Assembly: GCA_013695245.1 (NCBI GenBank)
Contig: JACDAW010000182.1
Span: 1 to 5,926 of the forward strand
Direction of reading: 5' to 3'
Source of the DNA: Pyrinomonadaceae bacterium
Lineage (GTDB): Bacteria > Acidobacteriota > Blastocatellia > Pyrinomonadales > Pyrinomonadaceae
Length of the DNA stretch: 5,926 nucleotides
A program made the translations under genes and the position numbers. Under the pieces are notes generated by a model that was not told where the DNA came from, ran no database searches, and was given only the letters and a program-made list of their open reading frames with translations. Shown here piece by piece: positions 1 to 4,435 of the stretch; the first letter of the stretch is position 1, and each line of letters opens with the position of its first letter.

Positions 1-408
1 GTCGTGCGGCACGGTGAACGGGTGGAAATCAATTGCGCCGATACGAAAATCGCGGCTCGTTGCGATCTCTTCGGTGCGGTCGCGCAAAATCTCGGTGCGG
101 CGGCGCGGTTCGTCTTTAGAAAGATTGCGACTGCGTTCAGCGACGTAAGCTTCGCGCGTGCCTTCGGACATGAAAACGGGGCACGTCAACGTTTGCAGCA
201 GCACGCGCAAACCTCCGGCGTGATCGCCGTGTTCGTGCGTAACGATCACAGCATCGAGTTGCGCCGCGTCTTCGCCCATCAATGCGAGTCGTCGCATGAT
301 CTCTCGTGCGCTCATCCCGGCATCAACGAGCACGCGCGTTTCGCCCGCGACGATGAGCATCGCGTTTCCGGTCGAGCCGCTTCCTAAAACAGTGAGACGC
401 ATACCCAT
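1..408 (-). CDS. MBL-fold metallo-hydrolase, YycJ/WalJ-like (partial, C-terminus outside window)
   Basis: Only the first 136 residues are visible; the frame is open to the window edge. The N-terminus reads MGMRLTVLGSGSTGN, matching the first strand and SGSxGN loop typical of YycJ-type metallo-beta-lactamase-fold proteins. The metal-binding signature THEHGDH is at residues 57-63 (H58, H60, D62, H63), and a VPHD segment at 133-136 fits the later HDA-type motif. YycJ/WalJ/VicX proteins are cytoplasmic hydrolases, some reported to act as nucleases linked to cell-wall and division signalling; that role here is inferred from family only. The start could be ATG at 408 or, two codons on, ATG at 402, which gives the more family-like MRLTVLG; neither has a good Shine-Dalgarno sequence. 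It begins 6 bases after the stop of the small membrane gene, so it is probably translated from the same transcript. Fold assignment is firm; subfamily is less so. Confidence 0.85.
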   Translation of the reverse strand, partial: MGMRLTVLGSGSTGNAMLIVAGETRVLVDAGMSAREIMRRLALMGEDAAQLDAVIVTHEHGDHAGGLRVLLQTLTCPVFMSEGTREAYVAERSRNLSKDEPRRRTEILRDRTEEIATSRDFRIGAIDFHPFTVPHD

Positions 409-414
409 TCAAGT

Positions 415-648
415 CTATGCGACAAATAGCTTAGCTAAAAGCCACAATCCAACAAGCAAGGAAGAGACGCCAACGATCAGTAATTCGATCCGACGCCTAA
501 TTATCTCACCTTTATCGTGAGGATCGCCGATGATCTTGCTTATGTTTTGCTGTGCTTTCTTCGCCAAACCATGATTGAAGGCGATAAATATGAATCCGAT
601 GGCGACGAGAAACAGTGATAGCAGTACGTCTCTATAGTAGCCATCCAT
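415..648 (-). CDS. Small two-helix membrane protein, unknown function
   Basis: A 77-residue protein that I do not recognise. It has two clear hydrophobic helices, about residues 8-25 and 54-75. They are joined by a charged loop (30-53) with K30, K31 and the R51-R53 triplet. By the positive-inside rule, the loop should face the cytoplasm with both ends outside, giving a membrane hairpin. The gene sits 7 bases after the M16 peptidase stop and 6 bases before the MBL-fold gene start, all on the same strand, which argues for a real, co-transcribed gene. The ATG at 648 is preceded only by AATAAGAAG, a weak ribosome site, so translational coupling to the M16 gene is plausible. Base composition is odd: positions 421-640 are about 44% GC by hand count, against roughly 60% or more in the neighbouring M16 gene. 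It could be a lineage-specific membrane anchor or partner protein; no function can be assigned. Confidence 0.7.
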   Translation of the reverse strand: MDGYYRDVLLSLFLVAIGFIFIAFNHGLAKKAQQNISKIIGDPHDKGEIIRRRIELLIVGVSSLLVGLWLLAKLFVA

Positions 649-655
649 CTTCTTA

Positions 656-1936
656 TTAAATCTCTAGACGCGCGCGATCAACTCGAAAGCCGTTCAAGTT
701 TCCGAGCGCGCCGAGCGCAAGCGCGTCGGTCGTGAAGCGCGTCTGTGCGACGTGTTGAATTTCTTCAGGCGTGACGGCTTCAATGGCGCGAATGATTTCA
801 TCGGGCGTGATCCGGCGGCCGTGAATAATCTCTTGGCGGGCGAGGCTTCCGGCGCGCACACTCGAAGATTCGAGTCCCAGCAGGATTGATGAGAGCGCTT
901 GATCTTTAACGAGTCGCAATTCTTCTTCACCAACTGGTTCGCGCACGACGCGGCGCAGTTCAACTAGAGAAAGGTCAACCACTTCGTCGAGTTTGTCCGG
1001 CGACGTTCCGGCGTAGATGTAGAAAACTCCGGTGTCGGAAAAAGCGCTCGCGCTCGCGCCGACCGAGTAGGCAAGCCCACGCTCTTCGCGGATGCACTGC
1101 CACAGGCGGCTTGACGTGCCGCCGCCAATCACCGAAGCCAACATGCTCGCGGCGTAGCGGTCGCGGTCGCGTGCCGAAGGCCACGGGGCAGCAATGATCA
1201 GGTGCGCTTGTTCGAGTTCACGCTTGCGTTCGAGCAGGATCGGCGCGGCGGGCGCGGGCGGATCAAAGGTGAATACGTTCGCGTTTGATAAATCCTTTGT
1301 CCGGCGCGCGTCGAAAGCTTTCTCAGCGAGTGAGACGAGTTGATCATGTTCGACTTGTCCGGCGGCGGCGACAACGAGGTTCGCGCCGTTGTAGGCTTGG
1401 CGGTAGTAGGCGAATGTTTTTTCTTGATTGAAGGTGGCGACCGTTTCGGCCGTGCCTTCAATCGGGCGACCCAAAGGGTGATCAGGAAAATAAGCGAGGT
1501 TAAAAAGCTCGCCCAAATATTCGTCGGGCGTGTCTTCAACCATTTTCATCTCTTCGATAATGACGCGCTGTTCGCGCTCTAAATCTTCCCGGTCGAAACG
1601 CGGGTGAACGAGCATGTCTGCGAGCAGATCGAAGGCTTGCGGAAGCGCACTGTCAACGACCTTGAGAGCGAAGCCGGTGGATTCGTGCGTTGTGTAGGCA
1701 TCGAAATGCCCGCCGAGGCGGTCGGATTCAATGGCGATGTCTAAAGCCGTGCGGCGCGTCGTACCTTTGAAAACGGCGTGTTCGATGAAATGGCAGATAC
1801 CGTTCTGCTCTACTGTTTCGTGGCGCGAACCGCGTCGCACCCAAATGCCGACGGTCACGGAGCGAAGTCCGGGCATGTGCTCGGTGATAATGGTCGTGCC
1901 GTTTGAAAGCTTGGTTGATTGAACTTTATCGGGCAT
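656..1936 (-). CDS. M16-family zinc metallopeptidase (insulinase / processing-peptidase-like)
   Basis: A complete 426-residue protein, the usual size for a bacterial M16B (YmxG / mitochondrial-processing-peptidase beta-like) subunit. The inverted zinc motif HxxEH is intact as H49-F-I-E52-H53. The distal ligand E129 lies 76 residues after H53, the family spacing, and the companion glutamate E122 is present, so the enzyme should be active. The C-terminal half carries the GGGTSSRL...REERGLAYS block (271-291) with the conserved R283 and Y290 that help substrate binding in this family. No signal peptide is seen, so it is probably cytoplasmic, degrading or trimming peptides; the substrate is unknown. 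The ATG at 1936 is supported by the family-typical start (a strand, then LSNGTTIITEH), though no strong Shine-Dalgarno precedes it. It is the first gene of a three-gene minus-strand cluster, with a promoter candidate about 70-100 bases upstream. Confidence 0.95.
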   Translation of the reverse strand: MPDKVQSTKLSNGTTIITEHMPGLRSVTVGIWVRRGSRHETVEQNGICHFIEHAVFKGTTRRTALDIAIESDRLGGHFDAYTTHESTGFALKVVDSALPQAFDLLADMLVHPRFDREDLEREQRVIIEEMKMVEDTPDEYLGELFNLAYFPDHPLGRPIEGTAETVATFNQEKTFAYYRQAYNGANLVVAAAGQVEHDQLVSLAEKAFDARRTKDLSNANVFTFDPPAPAAPILLERKRELEQAHLIIAAPWPSARDRDRYAASMLASVIGGGTSSRLWQCIREERGLAYSVGASASAFSDTGVFYIYAGTSPDKLDEVVDLSLVELRRVVREPVGEEELRLVKDQALSSILLGLESSSVRAGSLARQEIIHGRRITPDEIIRAIEAVTPEEIQHVAQTRFTTDALALGALGNLNGFRVDRARLEI

Positions 1937-2005
1937 TTTTAACTGAGAAATTTACGAGCGTCCTTGCCGTAGCTGTAAGATGTGTCTGAAATAAGTTAAC
2001 AAAAT

Positions 2006-2034
2006 ATCCTAACACGCACGCGAAGGAGGGGCAA
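2006..2034 (-). promoter_or_regulatory. Candidate sigma-70-type promoter for the M16 cluster
   Basis: On the minus strand there is a TTGCCC -35 box (2034-2029), a 17-base spacer and a TAGGAT -10 box (2011-2006). Each box matches the consensus at 4 of 6 positions with ideal spacing. It would give a 5' leader of about 60 bases before the ATG at 1936. It is the best-spaced pair I found upstream of the M16 gene, but is unproven. Confidence 0.4.
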
Positions 2035-2037
2035 ATT

Positions 2038-2112
2038 GTGGTTCGATTGAGAAATCGCTCTTTGTTTGGGGCAGCATTTATGCGTGATAAAGCCTTGACA
2101 CTTTGCCTATAA
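2038..2112 (+). CDS. Possible 24-codon leader/small ORF with strong ribosome site
   Basis: The sequence AAGGAGG at 2023-2029 lies 8 bases before a GTG at 2038. That GTG opens a 24-codon frame, (M)VRLRNRSLFGAAFMRDKA and so on, ending in TAA at 2110-2112. A weak upstream promoter pair, TTGCCG (1964-1969), 17 bases, TGAAAT (1987-1992), could drive it. The peptide has a basic N-terminus and no recognisable motif. The Shine-Dalgarno match is better than that of the annotated minus-strand genes, yet the frame is short enough to arise by chance and the same bases overlap the leftward promoter. Treat it as a hypothesis. Confidence 0.2.
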   Translation: MVRLRNRSLFGAAFMRDKALTLCL

Positions 2113-2124
2113 GAGGCGGAAAAT
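2095..2124 (+). promoter_or_regulatory. Candidate sigma-70-type promoter for the barrel gene
   Basis: A perfect TTGACA -35 box at 2095-2100 is followed after 18 bases by GAAAAT at 2119-2124 (4 of 6 matches to TATAAT). Transcription would start near 2131 and leave a leader of about 165 bases before the ATG at 2299. The nearby TATAAG copies at 2108 and 2124 have the wrong spacing to this -35. The -35 is strong and the -10 mediocre. Confidence 0.45.
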
Positions 2125-2210
2125 ATAAGTCCTTAGCTCAAGCGGGGTCGCTTAATTGGTTCAAGCGGTTCGATGAATCGCCATAAAGCTAAAATTAATC
2201 CTATTCGCTT

Positions 2211-2231
2211 CAACTTCGTCGGCGAAAGTTG
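2211..2231 (+). promoter_or_regulatory. Bulged hairpin in the leader of the barrel gene
   Basis: CAACTTCG at 2211-2218 pairs with CG (2223-2224) and AAGTTG (2226-2231), leaving a TCGG loop at 2219-2222 and one bulged A at 2225. The 8-pair stem lies inside the presumed 5' leader about 68 bases before the start codon. No run of T follows, so it is not a standard terminator. It may be part of a larger folded leader or a protein-binding site; function is unknown. Confidence 0.35.
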
Positions 2232-2298
2232 TCGTACATCGCTTGAGAGCGCGTCGCGCCGTGAAATCTTAGCGCGCGGCGGGAGGTCTTAAAGATCA

Positions 2299-4107
2299 AT
2301 GAGAAAAACTTGGTGGCGCTCTAGTGTGATGATGATCCTCGCGCTCTTGTTATGCGGAACAAGCGAACGGTTCGCGTCCGCAGCAGCAACAACCACGGGC
2401 GAGAAGGACGGTGGCAAACGCTCCAACGCCCGCGCCGCGCTCGGCACGATCACCGGGTTTGTGATGGATTCGCGCGGTCGCCCCGTCGCGGGAGCCATCG
2501 TCTCATTGCTGCGCGAAGGCGCAAGTGAAGTTGTGAAGCAGGTGGCGAGCAACCGCGACGGAAGTTTCTCGGTGCGCAGCGCGCCGGGTCGCTACATCCT
2601 GCGGGCGTTCGCCGAAGGCTTTAACACAATCGCTTTTCCGGCTGTGCAGCTAAGCGCCTCTGACAATCTCGTTTATCGTTTTAATCTCGAACCTGCCGGA
2701 CAGGGTCGCACCGTGCCGGAACAGCAACGCGACCGAAACGATCCGAAATACCGCGTCCGCGCAACGCAATCGCGCCGCTCGATCTTTAATCACGACGAAG
2801 GCGAAAACCCGCTCGACGTGGCCGGGAGCGAAGAAGCGCAAGAAGCCGACGCCGCAAAGACGTTGGGCGAGGAGGCGACGCAAGATCGGCAGAGCGCCCG
2901 TTTGCACGGCGTGGCGGAAACTTATTATCGCGCCACGGCAAGTGAATTCGTGCCGTCACACGCCGGAATGAATTTCGCCATCGGAACTGCGGCGGGCGAC
3001 AATGTTGATCTAATTTTTGCCGGACAGACGGGAACTGCTGGTGCTCCTCAGCGTCTTGAACTGATCGCGCGCACACGCGTAAATGCCCGGCATCATTTGA
3101 ATCTCGGCGTCGGCGGCGCGCGCGTTTTTACAGTCAGAGCGCGGGGCGCGGGCGGCGTTGAGGCAGGCAATCCGTTAAGCCAAATTTCAACGCGGGCGAT
3201 TGACGAGTGGATCGTGAGAGACGGCGTAGTCGTCGTGTTAGGGCTTGATTATTCGCGCTTTATCGGTGGCAAAGGCCGTGTTAATCCGCGCTTCGGCGTG
3301 CAGTTCGATGCTAACGCGCGCACACGCTTGCGCGCGTCCTATGCTCCAGCGGCGGATGAGACGCGCGTGGCAATAGTTGACGGAATTGAAAGCGGCGCGA
3401 TTGCGTTCGCCGAACCTGCGGCACAGCTTATCGGCGCAAGCGACGCTCCGGCGCGCGCTGAACGAAACACGCGCTTAGAGTTTGGCGTCGAAAGAATTTT
3501 GGACGACAGCTCAAGCATTGACGCGGCCGTTTTTCTCGATACGACGGACGGGCGCGGCGTCGGGCTATTGAGCGTGCCGGTTGATAATTTAACAGGCGAG
3601 GCGTCCGAGACTTTCGCAAAGTTTACTCAACAGCAAGGCGCGGCGCGCGGCCTTCGCGTAGTTTACGTGCGGCGTTTGAATCGTCACCTGAAGGCTTCGG
3701 CCGGTTATTCGCTTGGTCGCGGGCAGGAGCTTGCGCCGGATGCGTTTGTGGCGGCTGACGCGCGTCCTGATAAAATCTTTCGCAGCGGTTATTTTCAAAC
3801 GGCGGCGGCACAGCTCGACGCCAACTTCGATTCGGGCACAACGGTGCAAGCCGTGTTTCGCTTTAGTCCGCGCGCCACCGTCTTTGCCATCGATCCTTTT
3901 GCCGGTCGTCTCGCCGTCTATGATCCTTCCCTGAGCATCCTCATCACGCAGGAACTGCCGACCTTCGGTTTGCCGGTGCGCGTCGAAGCGGTGGTGGACG
4001 CGCGCAACCTGCTTGACCGTCAGACGAGCACGGAGGACGGCGAAACGATTATCCTCGTCGGCGGCACGCGGCGGAGTTTGCGCGGCGGCATCTCGGTTCG
4101 TTTCTAA
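2299..4107 (+). CDS. Secreted outer-membrane beta-barrel protein with CarboxypepD_reg-like domain (TonB-receptor-like, no plug)
   Basis: A complete 602-residue protein. Residues 1-28 form a signal peptide: basic RK start, hydrophobic core at 9-19, likely cleavage after ASA near 28. Residues 49-131 form a carboxypeptidase-regulatory-like beta-sandwich (GTITGFVMDSRGRPVAGAIVSL, then DGSFSVRSAPGRYILRAFAEGF), as found at the front of many Acidobacteriota and Bacteroidota TonB receptors. Residues 135-200 are a charged, probably disordered linker. From about 202 the chain alternates strands and turns in the manner of an outer-membrane barrel and ends in NLLDRQ...LRGGISVRF, with the C-terminal aromatic residue and NLxD motif typical of TonB-dependent receptors. 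No plug domain or clear TonB box is seen, and the barrel is shorter than usual, so transport by the standard TonB mechanism is doubtful; a structural or adhesin-like outer-membrane role is possible. The ATG at 2299 is supported by GGGAGGT at 2281-2287. A hairpin terminator follows the stop. Confidence 0.85.
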   Translation: MRKTWWRSSVMMILALLLCGTSERFASAAATTTGEKDGGKRSNARAALGTITGFVMDSRGRPVAGAIVSLLREGASEVVKQVASNRDGSFSVRSAPGRYILRAFAEGFNTIAFPAVQLSASDNLVYRFNLEPAGQGRTVPEQQRDRNDPKYRVRATQSRRSIFNHDEGENPLDVAGSEEAQEADAAKTLGEEATQDRQSARLHGVAETYYRATASEFVPSHAGMNFAIGTAAGDNVDLIFAGQTGTAGAPQRLELIARTRVNARHHLNLGVGGARVFTVRARGAGGVEAGNPLSQISTRAIDEWIVRDGVVVVLGLDYSRFIGGKGRVNPRFGVQFDANARTRLRASYAPAADETRVAIVDGIESGAIAFAEPAAQLIGASDAPARAERNTRLEFGVERILDDSSSIDAAVFLDTTDGRGVGLLSVPVDNLTGEASETFAKFTQQQGAARGLRVVYVRRLNRHLKASAGYSLGRGQELAPDAFVAADARPDKIFRSGYFQTAAAQLDANFDSGTTVQAVFRFSPRATVFAIDPFAGRLAVYDPSLSILITQELPTFGLPVRVEAVVDARNLLDRQTSTEDGETIILVGGTRRSLRGGISVRF

Positions 4108-4156
4108 CGAGCTAGGGGTAATTCAAAAAACTAAATTTCGTCCTGAATTTCCGATG

Positions 4157-4196
4157 CCCCGCGCCGCTTTAATGAAAATTAAGCCGCGCGGGGTTT
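4157..4196 (+). terminator. Rho-independent-type terminator after the barrel gene
   Basis: CCCCGCGC at 4157-4164 pairs perfectly with GCGCGGGG at 4186-4193. After a C-C mismatch (4165/4185) the stem continues with four pairs (4166-4169 with 4181-4184), a bulged T at 4170, and three A-T pairs closing a GAAA tetraloop at 4174-4177. Only three T residues follow (4194-4196), so the U-tract is weak, but stem strength and position about 50 bases after the stop codon support termination. Confidence 0.65.
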
Positions 4197-4215
4197 AACG
4201 TTAAGCGCGCTGTTC

Positions 4216-4229
4216 TCCGAAAGTTCGGA
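4216..4229. repeat. Short palindrome, 6-base arms
   Basis: TCCGAA (4216-4221) and TTCGGA (4224-4229) form a perfect inverted repeat around the 2-base centre AG. The centre is too small for a stable RNA loop, so a dimeric DNA-binding protein site is more likely than a hairpin. It lies about 200 bases upstream of the sensor gene. It may be chance. Confidence 0.25.
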
Positions 4230-4389
4230 TAACTTACGAAAATCTGGATCACAAAATACCAAACGTTACTCTGAAAGGCGCTCTGCTTTATCATTAAGGG
4301 GTTGTGCGAAGAGGTTTTGCAGTGGAAGCGTAGTATAGATGAAAGAACGTGAGAGTTTACTTGCAGTCTTCAACGGTAGTGGAACATTG

Positions 4390-4421
4390 TTTGCTCACTA
4401 AACATAAGTTTTGCTCTAACA
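4390..4421 (+). repeat. Direct repeat TTTGCTC...TAA-CA with 20-base period
   Basis: TTTGCTC occurs at 4390-4396 and again at 4410-4416, each followed by a similar CTAAACA or TAACA tail. The 20-base period places both copies on about the same face of the helix, two turns apart, as in some regulator sites. The second copy touches the ribosome binding site of the sensor gene. The repeat is short and its role is unproven. Confidence 0.25.
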
Positions 4422-4428
4422 GGTGAGG
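4421..4428 (+). promoter_or_regulatory. Ribosome binding site deciding the GTG start of the sensor gene
   Basis: AGGTGAGG lies 7 bases before the GTG at 4436. The next in-frame ATG at 4448 would be 19 bases away, too far. The site therefore favours the GTG start, which also restores the positively charged residue (Lys2) ahead of the first hydrophobic helix. Confidence 0.7.
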
Positions 4429-4435
4429 AAACGTT

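Larger units (their letters stand above)
1937..2298. other. Divergent intergenic control region
   Basis: These 362 bases separate the leftward M16 cluster from the rightward barrel gene. The region is visibly more AT-rich than the adjacent genes. It holds promoter candidates in both directions, a tiny open frame with a strong ribosome site, a bulged hairpin, and several short complementary segments in the presumed leader of the barrel gene, each listed separately. I saw no tRNA-like cloverleaf and no long open frame on either strand. Confidence 0.8.
4108..4435. other. Intergenic region between barrel gene and sensor gene
   Basis: These 328 AT-rich bases hold the terminator of the upstream gene, a short palindrome at 4216-4229, a repeated TTTGCTC motif at 4390 and 4410, and the ribosome site of the downstream gene. 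A TATAGA at 4334-4339 resembles a -10 box but has no -35 at a proper distance. I found no convincing promoter, RNA gene or small coding frame here. Confidence 0.75.

Noticed and set aside
70..108. Repeated TCGGTGCGG stretch
   Set aside because: Explained by the Arg/Glu-rich coding sequence of the MBL-fold gene on the minus strand; not a repeat array.
4..387. 127-codon plus-strand open frame across the window start
   Set aside because: It lies opposite the MBL-fold gene, whose THEHGDH motif is unmistakable on the minus strand. The plus frame has no family motif and is an antisense shadow in GC-rich coding DNA.
1340..1582. 80-codon plus-strand open frame inside the M16 gene
   Set aside because: It is antisense to a fully intact M16 coding sequence with catalytic residues in the other strand; no ribosome site or recognisable domain supports it.
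2248..2287. GC-rich arms that might hide the ribosome site of the barrel gene
   Set aside because: The only exact pairing found was about five bases (CGCCG with CGGCG), with poor extension, too weak to claim sequestration.
3589..3849. Overlapping arginine-rich minus-strand frames inside the barrel gene
   Set aside because: Low-complexity Arg/Ala-rich translations are typical of reverse frames of GC-rich genes, and the plus-strand barrel gene is continuous through them.
4334..4339. TATAGA as a -10 box for the sensor gene
   Set aside because: No -35-like hexamer occurs 16-18 bases upstream; the nearest TTGTGC (4302-4307) would leave about 26 bases.
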